Source: a virus
IMG/VR virus record: IMGVR_UViG_3300020170_000001
Coordinates: 1 to 64,000 of that record
Strand: one strand, 5' to 3'
DNA: 64,000 bases
Shown here: in pieces, positions 30,325 to 38,264 of the stretch
Position numbering within the stretch: the first letter of the stretch is position 1
Layout of the letters: each line of letters opens with the position of its first letter
The notes under the pieces: generated by a model
Seen by the model: only the letters and a program-made list of their open reading frames with translations
Told to the model about the DNA's origin: nothing
Database searches by the model: none
Position numbers and translations under genes: made by a program

Positions 30325-30779
30325 CCAAGCCGCGCCGGCACGAGCCGTCGGATCTGCCCCCCGAAGTCGAGCAGCGGCTGAACCTGCTGGCCGCCTCGGT
30401 CGCCGCGGAGCTCACCACCGAGGGAATGGAGCAGTTCCGCAAGGAGGCGCTGGAGCATCTGCAGCGCGTCGACGAGGCGGCGACCAGCGGCGGCCAGCCT
30501 CGCCGGCCTGGTCACCGGGGAAGCCTCGATCGGCTCCAGCGCAGCGAGGCCGTCCCGCGGGTGTGGCGGGTAAAAGCCACGCTGGCCGATGGCGGGGAGT
30601 ACGACGAGTACGTCCTCGCCCGCTCCTCCGTCGACGCCGCGATGGTGCTCGGCGATCACATCCGAGAAGCCCGCGGCGTCGAGCCGGACGGCCAGGCGGG
30701 CATCACCGACATCGACGCCTTCAGAGCGGGCGGTGAGTGCGCGTCGCTGGCCATAAACCGCGATCAGCGTCCGCTCTAG
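30321..30779 (+). CDS. Hypothetical protein, 152 aa
   Basis: The ATG overlaps the stop of the regulator (ATGA), so both are co-translated. A helical N-terminal half (EVEQRLNLLAASVAAELTTE) and an alpha/beta C-terminal half are seen. It may be a partner or co-cargo of the regulator. Confidence 0.6.
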   Translation: MTKPRRHEPSDLPPEVEQRLNLLAASVAAELTTEGMEQFRKEALEHLQRVDEAATSGGQPRRPGHRGSLDRLQRSEAVPRVWRVKATLADGGEYDEYVLARSSVDAAMVLGDHIREARGVEPDGQAGITDIDAFRAGGECASLAINRDQRPL

Positions 30780-30874
30780 CGGTGTTGGGCGCAGTCTCCC
30801 CACACGTAGCCGGGGATCTCACCGACGAACCCAAGCGGGAGGCCACGATCGGCCAGAGACTCGTCCCGGTCCAT
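30776..30874 (-). CDS. Tiny protein, 32 aa
   Basis: The short frame MDRDESLADRGLPLGFVGEI ... YVWGDCAQHR has coding-like codon use. Its stop overlaps the plus-strand stop at 30779. The ribosome site is poor. Tentative. Confidence 0.35.
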   Translation of the reverse strand: MDRDESLADRGLPLGFVGEIPGYVWGDCAQHR

Positions 30875-30906
30875 AGGGAAGCATCGAAGATTCCTCACAG
30901 TTGAAC

Positions 30907-30952
30907 GACGGGGACCCGTTTCATTGGGAACAACCCCACCGGGGTCCCCGTC
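30907..30952 (-). terminator. Terminator hairpin
   Basis: An 11-bp perfect stem (GACGGGGACCC and its complement) with a 24-nt loop lies 56 bp downstream of the gene ending at 31008. Confidence 0.55.
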
Positions 30953-31007
30953 CGCTTAGGTGCCCGTCTTTCCGAGCTGTCAGCTTGGCCTTTAGAGGAC
31001 TCCCCGC

Positions 31008-31142
31008 TTATGTTGTCGGGTTGGCGTGGTGCAGCCCGTTGACGGTGCTCTCGGGACGGCCAGTGGCCAGGTGAACGAAGATCCCGCTGGCACGCCCAAC
31101 CGGCTCGCCGCATTTCCGGCAAATCATCCCAGGTTTGGTCAT
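31008..31142 (-). CDS. Small zinc-binding protein, 44 aa
   Basis: MTKPGMICRKCGEPVGRASG, then FVHLATG and LHHAN, gives C-x2-C followed by His ligands, a short treble-clef or ribbon pattern. No strong ribosome site is seen. Function unknown. Confidence 0.5.
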   Translation of the reverse strand: MTKPGMICRKCGEPVGRASGIFVHLATGRPESTVNGLHHANPTT

Positions 31143-31215
31143 TGCTGGAACATACCAGTCAGAACCTCTGCCGGCCCCTAGGTCGTTCAGCCAGACCTGG
31201 CCGGCCCCCTAGACA

Positions 31216-31266
31216 GGCGACGACGTGCCGGCCCTTCGGGGATGAGGCTGCCGGCACGTCGTCGCC
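31216..31266 (-). terminator. Very strong terminator hairpin
   Basis: A perfect 17-bp stem (GGCGACGACGTGCCGGC and its complement) with a 17-nt loop follows the gene ending at 31289. It probably ends the operon that starts at the sigma-like gene at 35213. Confidence 0.85.
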
Positions 31267-31288
31267 CTCGCATGGCGGGCGAAAAGAC

Positions 31289-31600
31289 TCAGTCGTCGAA
31301 GTAGCTGAAGAAGGACTCGCCCGAGCCGTGCGGCTTGGCTTCCTGAACGTCTTTGCGCGGATGGTTGGCCAGCCACCGGGCGAACCAGTCCTTCCACTCC
31401 TGCATGGAATAGACGTCAACGTGGCCGAGCCGGCGAACCGGATAGGGGCACTCGACAGAGGTCCGATGGGCCAGCCACCAGTCCACCCGGAAGTGCGTGA
31501 CGTTCAGGATCCGGGATATATCCCGGCGACTGCCCAGGTCGGCATAGATCTCGGCGAGCGACCACGGGGTGATCTTGTTCCCGCCGAAGTAGTCGGTCAT
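31289..31600 (-). CDS. Hypothetical protein, possible DNA-binding, 103 aa
   Basis: The segment WSLAEIYADLGSRRDISRIL resembles an HTH and is followed by a VDWWLAHR strand and a Trp-rich helix (MQEWKDWFARWLANH). The ATG overlaps the upstream stop (ATGA). It may be a small regulator. Not certain. Confidence 0.5.
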   Translation of the reverse strand: MTDYFGGNKITPWSLAEIYADLGSRRDISRILNVTHFRVDWWLAHRTSVECPYPVRRLGHVDVYSMQEWKDWFARWLANHPRKDVQEAKPHGSGESFFSYFDD

Positions 31601-31962
31601 AGCAGGGTCACGCCGTAGTTGCGGATGTCGTGATCGCTCTTGGAATTGCGAGGCACGATCACGTACTCGTCGAATCCACTGGCACGAGCGAACTGCTGGG
31701 CGTTCTCGACGTACTTGAACTCGCCCTTCAAGTTGTCCTTGAAAACCTTCACGTGGCACCAGAACTCGGACACCAGGTCGGTGTTGAGTTGAAATTGCAG
31801 ATCTTCGTGGCGGACCCGACCGTCTAGGTTCTCTTTTGCCCAGGCGCGTGCGGCTTCAAGGCAGGGGGCCGCGGCGTCGGTGCCGGACATGGTGACGGTG
31901 TGGACGATCACCCATTCGCGTCGGTAGAGCCGCCAACTGTCGTCGGTCTCCCTGTAGTTCAT
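31597..31962 (-). CDS. Hypothetical protein, 121 aa
   Basis: Mixed alpha/beta protein (WRLYRREWVIVHTVTMSGTD, FWCHVKVFKDNLKGEFKY). ATGA overlap with the upstream gene. Function unknown. Confidence 0.6.
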   Translation of the reverse strand: MNYRETDDSWRLYRREWVIVHTVTMSGTDAAAPCLEAARAWAKENLDGRVRHEDLQFQLNTDLVSEFWCHVKVFKDNLKGEFKYVENAQQFARASGFDEYVIVPRNSKSDHDIRNYGVTLL

Positions 31963-32231
31963 GCCCGCTCCGGCACAACGACGAGTTTTCCTTCGATCGC
32001 CACGATCTTCTCTTTCAGCCGTTCCTTCAGCTTCTTGGTGAAGTCATCGTCGCCCGCGTCTTTCACCTGGTGCCAGCAGTAGATGTTCAGCAGAAAGATC
32101 AGGGACTGCCACCAGGGCAACTTGCCATCAATCAGGAAGCGCAACACTGGCTGGGCCAGGACGTAACCGAGGGCGGGCCACTTGGTCCACTTCCATACGC
32201 TATTCAACCTGCGCGGCCTCCCTCTCACCAT
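31959..32231 (-). CDS. Probable small membrane protein, 90 aa
   Basis: The hydrophobic region ALGYVLAQPVLRFLI ... WWQSLIFLLNIYCWH (about residues 20-55) suggests one or two membrane segments, followed by a charged coiled coil (DDFTKKLKERLKEKI). It overlaps the delta-like gene's stop. Function unknown. Confidence 0.55.
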   Translation of the reverse strand: MVRGRPRRLNSVWKWTKWPALGYVLAQPVLRFLIDGKLPWWQSLIFLLNIYCWHQVKDAGDDDFTKKLKERLKEKIVAIEGKLVVVPERA

Positions 32232-33076
32232 AAAGCCACCAGCGCCTCAAGCACCCCGACACGGGCACCGGTACGCAGGGCGTCATCTAGTACGGCCAGA
32301 ACGCGGCGGCGATGCGTGCAGCTCTTCGTGTCGTAGTGCCGGGCGTGCGGCATGTATTGCCGTAGCAGGTACGGATTGATCCCGGTGGCGTCACGCCAGC
32401 TCTGCCCGGCGACTTGGATGCGGTGCAGCCGCTCCAGCAGATCGAGCCGGGAATCGAGTAGGGCGACGGTTTTGATCTGGTCGGATTCGCCCAGCTCAGC
32501 CATGTTCAGCAGGGCTTTGCGCTTGTCCAGGGCGATGAGATTGTCGGCGAAGCCCTGCGTCGGTGTCTCGACGACCAGAGCGTTGATGGTCGCCGGCCCG
32601 GCCTTTCCGTCGAACAGCGCGATCTTGGTGCAGACCGCGGCGGCGGCGGTGAGGTTTCCACCCGTTCGGGTGAGCAGGTGCCGGGCGGTGGGCTCGTCGA
32701 GCGGAGCGCGGCGGGCGACCCAGCTCAGGGCGTCGGCGTCGGTGAGCGCGCTGCACTTCACCAGGGACCCGCGGGGGGCCTTGAGCTGGGCTACGTGGGC
32801 CTTGAGGTGTTTGCGCCCGCCGACGGATGTGCTGGGTAGGTCTGCTTCGCTGCTGACGAACACAAGGTAGACGCCGGGCAGGCTGCGGGTGCGCCCGAGC
32901 CAGGTCTCCAGCTGGCCCCAGCGGGTCAGCTTGTCGGCGTCGCGGATCAGGATCATCCGGTTCGCGCCGGGGTTGAGTGGATACTGGTTGGCTTCGGCCC
33001 AGACGTCACGCTCGAACGTCGGGTTGAAAGACAGGCTGACATAGTCCAGATCGGAGACGTTCAGCTTGTTCTTCAC
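32225..33076 (-). CDS. Clamp-loader delta-like protein, at least 283 aa
   Basis: The pattern MILIRDADKLTRWGQLETWL, PGVYLVFVSSEADLP, KCSALTDADALSWVARRA and LLTRTGGNLTAAAAVCTKIA resembles the HolA (delta) subunit of bacterial clamp loaders, which opens the sliding clamp. It has no Walker A, as expected for delta. The same frame continues upstream with RRVTWVCGDQPILIEEVVD, the usual delta N-terminus, up to a stop at 33191, but no ATG, GTG or TTG occurs there. The annotated GTG would truncate that strand. An ATC at 33182-33184 is a possible start. Confidence 0.65.
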   Translation of the reverse strand: MKNKLNVSDLDYVSLSFNPTFERDVWAEANQYPLNPGANRMILIRDADKLTRWGQLETWLGRTRSLPGVYLVFVSSEADLPSTSVGGRKHLKAHVAQLKAPRGSLVKCSALTDADALSWVARRAPLDEPTARHLLTRTGGNLTAAAAVCTKIALFDGKAGPATINALVVETPTQGFADNLIALDKRKALLNMAELGESDQIKTVALLDSRLDLLERLHRIQVAGQSWRDATGINPYLLRQYMPHARHYDTKSCTHRRRVLAVLDDALRTGARVGVLEALVALW

Positions 33077-33190
33077 AGTATCGACGACTTCCTCGATCAG
33101 GATCGGTTGGTCACCGCAGACCCACGTGACCCGGCGAAGGTCTCCGGCGTCGATGGCGGTGCGCCATTGCTGGTAGCTTCCGATCTCAGA

Positions 33191-33355
33191 TCACCATTCG
33201 AGGTGTGTTTCGGTCTTACCTTGCCGGCGTTCCCGGCGACGCATACGGCGTTTGATGGCGGAGGCGACCCCCGCGCGCTTCAGGTAGCAGTAGCGCCGAC
33301 GCCAGTAACGCGAGACGACATCGTATTCTTCGGGTCGCACCGCCGCGCGTTTCAT
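33191..33355 (-). CDS. Small basic protein, 54 aa
   Basis: Strongly basic (YWRRRYCYLKRAG, IKRRMRRRERRQGK), so probably nucleic-acid or ribosome binding. GGAGGAGAC precedes the ATG at 33353-33355, which overlaps the upstream stop. Its stop is in frame with the delta-like gene downstream. Confidence 0.6.
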   Translation of the reverse strand: MKRAAVRPEEYDVVSRYWRRRYCYLKRAGVASAIKRRMRRRERRQGKTETHLEW

Positions 33356-33528
33356 GTCTCCTCCAGTCCGTATTCGTCGTAGAGACCTGAGATCTCCACG
33401 CATTCCTTGCTGCTCGTGCATTCGCCGCCGCACTCGTCGCACACTTCGTCGGCGTAGATCGCCTGAACCTCGCGGGAGCAGCCGTCCAGGTCGAACAGCG
33501 CCATCTGACCTTCCAATTCTTGGCTCAT
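33352..33528 (-). CDS. Acidic Cys-containing protein, 58 aa
   Basis: MSQELEGQMALFDLDGCSRE, then VCDECGGECTSSKECVE, gives a tight C-x2-C-x3-C-x5-C cluster, likely a zinc site. It is acidic overall. ATGA overlaps on both sides. Function unknown. Confidence 0.55.
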   Translation of the reverse strand: MSQELEGQMALFDLDGCSREVQAIYADEVCDECGGECTSSKECVEISGLYDEYGLEET

Positions 33529-33680
33529 GTCAGCGAGTGCTCTGCGAGGCGAGCGGAGTCGACGATCATCGTCCAGACCTGCCCGCAGGAAACACATTCC
33601 AACTGCTGTGGCTGGCTGTGGGTTCTGGCGTCCACGCGGGACGCGCAGCAGGGACAGACCAGCACGACGTTGCGTAACAA
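33525..33680 (-). CDS. Small zinc-ribbon protein, 51 aa
   Basis: VLVCPCCASRVDA and LECVSCGQVW form two CxxC knuckles separated by about 20 residues, a classical zinc ribbon. TTG 33678-33680 follows AAGGAGCCCTGG. The stop overlaps the next ATG. It may act as a nucleic-acid binding accessory of the clamp-loader operon. Confidence 0.6.
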   Translation of the reverse strand: MLRNVVLVCPCCASRVDARTHSQPQQLECVSCGQVWTMIVDSARLAEHSLT

Positions 33681-33690
33681 CCAGGGCTCC

Positions 33691-34485
33691 TTATCGTGAG
33701 AGGAACGGCTCCAGCGCCGCTCGTACGCCTAATCGGGGCCGTGCGCCGGGGAGCCGCGTGACGGCGGAGACCATGCGCCAGAGCCTGATCCGCTCGTGGT
33801 GCAGGCCGAAACTGTCGGCCTCGGCGAAGGTGTTCCAGCGGTGCGTCAGGCACTCGGTGAAGAACGTGGTTAGCAGGTCGGTGCAGGCGCTGTCCCAGGC
33901 GGCGCAGGCGGCGAGGAACAGGTCGCGATCGCGGGTCGCCAACGCCTTGGCGAGGTTGACAACCTGGGTCTTCTGGACCTCGCGGCCCTCTGCCTGGTAG
34001 CCGCGGGCGACCTGCCCGCGGGCGAAGGCGGCGGCGCGGTGTGCCTTCGCGACGGTGAAGCCCTGGGTGCGGTACACCGATTCCAGTTCGCCGGCGGACA
34101 GCAGCCCCAGCTCGAACACGGTGCAGCGGCTCGCCACGGTGGGCAGGGTCTTGGCATCAGCGGTGAACAGGAATTTCACCCGCGGTGGCGGCTCTTCCAG
34201 GGTCTTGAGCAGAGCGTTGAGGGCGGGTCGGCTGGAGTCGTCGAGCCGGGCGAGGATGAGCTTGAAGTCGCCGTGCGGCGCGCGAGCTGCGTAGGCGGTG
34301 ACCAGCCGAACCGTCTCGATGCTCAGCCCGTGCGGCACTTCCCAGCGGTCGATGGTGCGCACCTGGTGGTGCTCGGCGAGGTGGGTGGCCAGGGTCCACT
34401 TGCCGACGCTGGCCGGCCCGCACAGCAGGGTAGCGGCAGGCAGCTCGCGTTCGAGGTAGTGCCGAGCGGCGAGGTGGCCGATCAC
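33691..34485 (-). CDS. Clamp-loader AAA+ protein (delta-prime/gamma-like), 264 aa
   Basis: Walker A LLCGPASVGKWTLAT lies at about residues 20-34, the sensor region FKLILARLDDSSRPALNALL precedes LKTLEEPPPRVKFLF, and SRC (VASRCTVFEL) is the conserved clamp-loader motif. This supports an ATPase or delta-prime role in loading a sliding clamp. The GTG overlaps the sigma-like gene's stop and has GGAAGAGCA upstream. It forms a pair with the delta-like gene downstream. No clamp gene is recognised in the window. Confidence 0.75.
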   Translation of the reverse strand: MIGHLAARHYLERELPAATLLCGPASVGKWTLATHLAEHHQVRTIDRWEVPHGLSIETVRLVTAYAARAPHGDFKLILARLDDSSRPALNALLKTLEEPPPRVKFLFTADAKTLPTVASRCTVFELGLLSAGELESVYRTQGFTVAKAHRAAAFARGQVARGYQAEGREVQKTQVVNLAKALATRDRDLFLAACAAWDSACTDLLTTFFTECLTHRWNTFAEADSFGLHHERIRLWRMVSAVTRLPGARPRLGVRAALEPFLSR

Positions 34486-35213
34486 TGCTCTTCCTTGGCG
34501 TGGGTCCGGCGTGGACGCTTGGCCGGCACCGGCAGCCCGTAGATCTCGGCGAGGTTCTCCTTGAGCCACCACATCCAGGAATGCATGGCGGTCGAGCTGA
34601 CGCCGAACAGCTCGCGCAGGGCGCTGATGTCGTATTGGCCGGTGGCCAGGATCTGTTCGCGGGCGGCGTCGAACAGGGCGACCAGGTCGCACCGGTCGTG
34701 CGGACTGCGCCGGGGGACACGGGCCAGGATCTGCCGGACGCCGACCGCTTCCGCCTCTTCGTTCATGGTGTCGAGGACGTGGTCGGCGTGGTCCTCGTGC
34801 GGATCGCCGTAGACCTCGACCCAGGGAGCGTCAGCGCTGGAATGATAGCCTCCCGCGTCCCGAACGTTCATGGAGAAGTCAACGTCGCAGATCTGCAGTT
34901 CCCGGCGGGCGAGCTTCTTCAGCTTGTCGCGATGCCCGCGGGTATACATGTCGACGGCGCGCGACAAGTAGGACTTGAAACGCGCGGGGCGCATCTCCCC
35001 CATGTACTCGAAGTTGAGTTCGGGGTCGAACTTCTCCAGGGAGCCACGTTCCATGAAGCGCAGGAAGATCTCGCTGGCAACGTCTTCGCGGTTGTTGTCG
35101 TCGATGCCGAAACGGGCGCAGAGGTTGACGACGTACGGGTAGTACTGGGTGAAGAGATCAGCGTAATTCTTCGGCGCAGACACGTAGTCCACGTCGACGG
35201 CGATTGCGGTCAC
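34482..35213 (-). CDS. Sigma-70/ECF-like factor, 243 aa
   Basis: A region 2-like segment (YADLFTQYYPYVVNLCARFG, DNNREDVASEIFLRFMERG, RFKSYLSRAVDMYTRGHRD) is followed by a linker and a region 4-like HTH (DISALRELFGVSSTAMHSWM). It probably redirects host RNA polymerase to phage promoters. GTG 35211-35213 has AAGGAGCGCT upstream. Region 4 is weak, so an HTH role without full sigma activity is possible. Confidence 0.65.
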   Translation of the reverse strand: MTAIAVDVDYVSAPKNYADLFTQYYPYVVNLCARFGIDDNNREDVASEIFLRFMERGSLEKFDPELNFEYMGEMRPARFKSYLSRAVDMYTRGHRDKLKKLARRELQICDVDFSMNVRDAGGYHSSADAPWVEVYGDPHEDHADHVLDTMNEEAEAVGVRQILARVPRRSPHDRCDLVALFDAAREQILATGQYDISALRELFGVSSTAMHSWMWWLKENLAEIYGLPVPAKRPRRTHAKEEQ

Positions 35214-35405
35214 AGCGCTCCTTGAATCCCCTCGTTCAGGAATGCGGGTTCCCTGATATTCAGTTGTCGGCGTGTGGTGCGGGACCGGGGCGACCGTCAT
35301 TGGGCGCGGCAGGATCGACCCGGTCCCGAGCGTGTGGGCCGGAGCTAGGCGCTCGACGGCTGGAAGGTGCAAGACACGGCAAGCCCCCGCTTCGTGTGTC
35401 GGCTG

Positions 35406-35687
35406 CTATTCGAGAATGTCCGGCGGCCGTGCCCAGCGTGCAGCGCTGGCGGCTTGATGCCGGTTGATATCTGCGAAGCGCGCAGCAAGCCGCGTTCCGC
35501 GTTGCTCAGCGCGGGCGACCACGCTGTTGTCCTCGTTCCGAAATCGCTCGTACTCCGCTGCCGGAGCAAGGCAACGCTCAGGCTGGCGCTGAAAAAGGTC
35601 TATATATTGCGGACAGTCGACGAGGTGCAGACTGATCTTGCGCTGCGAATCAGTCCGACCGCACCCGGCACAACGTCCTGCTGCCAT
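35406..35687 (-). CDS. Small zinc-binding protein, 93 aa
   Basis: MAAGRCAGCGRTDSQRKISL, then HLVDCPQYIDLF and RCLAPAAEYERF, gives C-x2-C with downstream His and Cys ligands, a layout I associate with small actinophage and actinobacterial proteins. GAGGAGGGTTCCG precedes the ATG. Function unknown. Confidence 0.6.
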   Translation of the reverse strand: MAAGRCAGCGRTDSQRKISLHLVDCPQYIDLFQRQPERCLAPAAEYERFRNEDNSVVARAEQRGTRLAARFADINRHQAASAARWARPPDILE

Positions 35688-35974
35688 CGGAACCCTCCTC
35701 GCGGAGTAAGCGAAATCCTACGACCGTCCAACGACCTCCGCCACCCGCGGTAACGCAATATCGCTGTAGGTAGATACCGCAGCGGAATGGTTATCGATGA
35801 ATGGCAGGAGCTTGTTTCCCGGCGGAGTGAAGCCGGTGAGAGGACTATCCTAAACCGGACATCCCAGGACATGCCCGGTCACGCGGAAGAAAGAATCTTT
35901 TTTTTCTCCCGTCACCGGCTGCCGCCTTCCTCGTTACGCCCGCGAGAGACGCCACAGTAGATTGAGGGTTGACG
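35688..35974. other. Divergent promoter region
   Basis: 287 bp between the minus-strand gene at 35687 and the plus-strand gene at 35975 hold no convincing gene. An unusual AAGAAAGAATC-T8 run lies at about 35885-35905. Promoters for both directions are expected here. Confidence 0.4.
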
Positions 35975-36244
35975 ATGGACAGGGACGAGCAGGATTGCGG
36001 ACACACCGAAGAGGACCACACCGAGATGCGAGAGCTGGTGAATCTGGTCCGAGTCGTGCAGACGATCGAGAACCCCCGGGTCGCGCTGATCGTCACCGAC
36101 AGCGGAGAGGTTCACTTCGCCACTTCGCTGCCGCCGGGCGAGGCCGCCAGGGCGCTGGCGCTCATGGCTGATCGAGTGCGCCGCTACGGAGGCAACTACG
36201 TTCACGATCACTTCGATCGCGCTCAGGCGTCGCCGTGGAATTGA
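35975..36244 (+). CDS. Hypothetical protein, 89 aa
   Basis: ATG 35975 has GAGGG 6-7 nt upstream. The product has an acidic His-rich N-terminus (DCGHTEEDHTEMRELVNLV) and a beta hairpin (VALIVTDSGEVHFATSLPPG). It overlaps the next gene by 10 nt. Function unknown. Confidence 0.6.
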   Translation: MDRDEQDCGHTEEDHTEMRELVNLVRVVQTIENPRVALIVTDSGEVHFATSLPPGEAARALALMADRVRRYGGNYVHDHFDRAQASPWN

Positions 36245-36642
36245 CCCGGGACCTCCTGCTGTCTATCTGCGGTGGGCTGCTCGGGTCGTTGACCGTCAGT
36301 CTGCTCATCTCGGTCTTCACCCGTCCGCGCGAGCGCGCCAAGCGATCACCGAAGGGCAGTCGACCAAAGGGTCGACCTCCGAAAGGAACCCGGCCCGAGG
36401 TTCGGATGAAACACGACGGGATCATCTACGACGTCACCGAGGGCCTGGAGCGCCGCGGGGACGACGAAGAGGGCTTCGCGGTCTGGGTGGTCCACGGGCC
36501 CGCACACGTGACCGTCACCGTGCCACCGTCCATGGCGATCGCCCTGCCGGCACCGGATCAGACGTCCGTCGCCGTCCACATCGTCGGTGGCAAATTCGCT
36601 ACCGCGGAACAGATCGACGCGGACTATCCGCCGGCCCCCTGA
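36235..36642 (+). CDS. Membrane-anchored protein, 135 aa
   Basis: An N-terminal hydrophobic segment (LLLSICGGLLGSLTVSLLIS, about residues 7-26) is followed by a very basic Lys/Arg/Pro stretch (RERAKRSPKGSRPKGRPPKG) and a beta-rich cytoplasmic domain. The positive stretch predicts N-out, C-in. GTG start coupled to the upstream gene. Function unknown. Confidence 0.6.
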   Translation: MELTRDLLLSICGGLLGSLTVSLLISVFTRPRERAKRSPKGSRPKGRPPKGTRPEVRMKHDGIIYDVTEGLERRGDDEEGFAVWVVHGPAHVTVTVPPSMAIALPAPDQTSVAVHIVGGKFATAEQIDADYPPAP

Positions 36643-36648
36643 TCGACC

Positions 36649-36683
36649 AGAGCCCGACCCTTTAGCTTCAGGGGTCGGGCTCT
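36649..36683. terminator. Bidirectional terminator
   Basis: A 12-bp perfect stem (AGAGCCCGACCC and its complement) with an 11-nt loop lies between convergent genes ending at 36642 and 36693. Confidence 0.8.
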
Positions 36684-36692
36684 GTGCTTGGG

Positions 36693-37607
36693 TCAGGCCA
36701 GTGCTGCGCCGGCCTCCTTGCGGAGCTCGCGGTCGACGAACGTCGCGGTGCCCGGGTTGAGGCTGACCGTGCCGTCGGCGAGCTCGGCCAGCGCCCACGT
36801 GTGCTTCGGCTTCCAGCCCGGCTCGGCGGCGTGGTCGTCGGGCTCCAGGCCGATCACGGTGGTCTGCCAGCCGTCTCCCTGGATGCGGTCCAGGTAGTGG
36901 TAGTGCAGGTGCCCGTGTAGCCAGTACGCGGGCTGGTGAGCCCGTAGGGCCCGTTCCAGGCGCAGTTGGTTGGGCACGCAGCCCGGCAATTCCTTGCGGT
37001 TCCAGGTCGGCTTCGCGCTGTAGGGCTTGTCGTGGCTCAGCACGATCTGCTTGCGGCTGCTGTCGGCGGCCAGCAGATCGTCCATCTCGGCGTCGGTCAT
37101 CTCCTCCTCGGGGAACCAGAGGGTGCCGGCCGTGGGCTCGACGGTCTCGTGTTTCCCGCCCGCGGCGGCCCGGTCGTTGGCCTTGCGCAGCAGGTGCAGG
37201 TAGCGCTCTTGCTCGTGCTGGATTCGCCAGGCCTTGTCGACGGAATAGGCACCGCCGAAGGAGCGGAACGAGACGCCGCCCCAGCTCCAGGTGTGACCCT
37301 GGGGAATGTAGAAGACGAAGTCGCGGCAGACGAGGAAGCCGCGACGGTCGCGGATGTCGCCGTAGGCCTTCAGGGTATGCGAATGCTTGTCGTGGTTGCC
37401 GTGCAGCCAGTACAGCGGGATGCCGGAGGCGACGCAGAGTTCGTTCACCTCGTCCATGTAGGCGACACCGTCAATGGTGTGTTCCCAGGCTCCGAAATCG
37501 CCGAGGACAACGAGGGCGTCGACTTGCAGGGTCATCGCCACGGGGAAGATGTAGCCGCGCAACCAGTCGGCGAAGCCGTGGGTGTCGCCAACGAACATGA
37601 CTCTCAC
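36693..37607 (-). CDS. Calcineurin-like metallophosphoesterase, 304 aa
   Basis: The full metal-site series is present: GDTHG (about residue 7), GDFG (about 37), GNHD (about 70), SHDKP (about 193) and HGHLH (about 233). Such enzymes hydrolyse phosphomonoesters or diesters of proteins, nucleotides or nucleic acid ends. The substrate cannot be read from the sequence. GTG start with AGGTAATCC upstream. An RNA or DNA end-processing role is possible but unproven. Confidence 0.85.
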   Translation of the reverse strand: MRVMFVGDTHGFADWLRGYIFPVAMTLQVDALVVLGDFGAWEHTIDGVAYMDEVNELCVASGIPLYWLHGNHDKHSHTLKAYGDIRDRRGFLVCRDFVFYIPQGHTWSWGGVSFRSFGGAYSVDKAWRIQHEQERYLHLLRKANDRAAAGGKHETVEPTAGTLWFPEEEMTDAEMDDLLAADSSRKQIVLSHDKPYSAKPTWNRKELPGCVPNQLRLERALRAHQPAYWLHGHLHYHYLDRIQGDGWQTTVIGLEPDDHAAEPGWKPKHTWALAELADGTVSLNPGTATFVDRELRKEAGAALA

Positions 37608-37660
37608 GGATTACCTACCTCGAAATGGTGTCCGTGGATGCGGCTTGTCGCTGAAAAGGC

Positions 37661-37696
37661 TGAACCCCGGCCCCCTTCGCGGGAGGCCGGGGTTCA
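37661..37696 (-). terminator. Strong terminator hairpin
   Basis: A perfect 12-bp stem (TGAACCCCGGCC and its complement) with a 12-nt loop lies 19 bp downstream of the Lsr2-like gene. It isolates it from the metallophosphoesterase gene. Confidence 0.8.
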
Positions 37697-37714
37697 GCAG
37701 GAAGGGAGATTGGG

Positions 37715-38248
37715 TTAGGCGTTGGCCCTGAACTTGACGGGACTGGCTTTCCTGGTCCGTTTCTGCGGCGGCGCTGCGCTTTCATCGGAAGCCGCCGGCT
37801 CAGCGGGCTCGGTCGGAGGAGTTTCGAACTCCCCGAGCAAGTCGGCCTGCACTTGCGCAACGGAGGTGGTGTCGCTGTGGAAGGCGTCGACGACGTACTG
37901 CGGAATGCGGCCCTTCTCGTGGAGCATGTGGCCCTTGTCCGCAGCCCAGCCCCGAATCCTCTGGTTGAGCTCCTTGTTGGCCTGGAAGGTGGGGTGGTTG
38001 ACGCCGCTGCGAGGCCCCGACGGAGAAGATCCTCCGCGGCGGTGGCTGCTGAGTTGAGCGGGCTCGCCCACTCTGCCGAGGCGTGTCCCGGCGTCCTGGT
38101 AGGTCGCTAGGAACTTGCGCAACACACTTGCGTTCTTGGAGGTGAGATCGATTTCGTAGGCGATGCCGTCGAGCGCGAACCTGAGGGTCTCGTCGGCGTC
38201 TGTGCCGTCGAGGTCGTCGGTGATTTTGGTGATGATCTGCTTGGCCAC
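37715..38248 (-). CDS. lsr2: Lsr2-like nucleoid-associated protein, 177 aa
   Basis: The N-terminal dimerisation domain MAKQIITKITDDLDGTDADE, then LDGIAYEIDLTSKNASVLRK, is typical of Lsr2. The C-terminal DNA-binding domain reads IRGWAADKGHMLHEKGRIPQ, then VVDAFH. Host Lsr2 silences AT-rich foreign DNA. A phage copy may counteract or redirect host silencing. It is longer than usual (about 110 aa), with a ~40-residue disordered linker and a Pro/Lys-rich C-terminal tail. GTG start at 38246-38248. Confidence 0.9.
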   Translation of the reverse strand: MAKQIITKITDDLDGTDADETLRFALDGIAYEIDLTSKNASVLRKFLATYQDAGTRLGRVGEPAQLSSHRRGGSSPSGPRSGVNHPTFQANKELNQRIRGWAADKGHMLHEKGRIPQYVVDAFHSDTTSVAQVQADLLGEFETPPTEPAEPAASDESAAPPQKRTRKASPVKFRANA

Positions 38249-38264
38249 CGGTCGAGGGGTCCTT

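Noticed and set aside
33181-33200. Firm claim of stop-codon readthrough into the delta-like gene
   Set aside because: The in-frame TGA fits, but the upstream basic protein has its own coherent end and no readthrough signal is visible. An unusual start is as likely.
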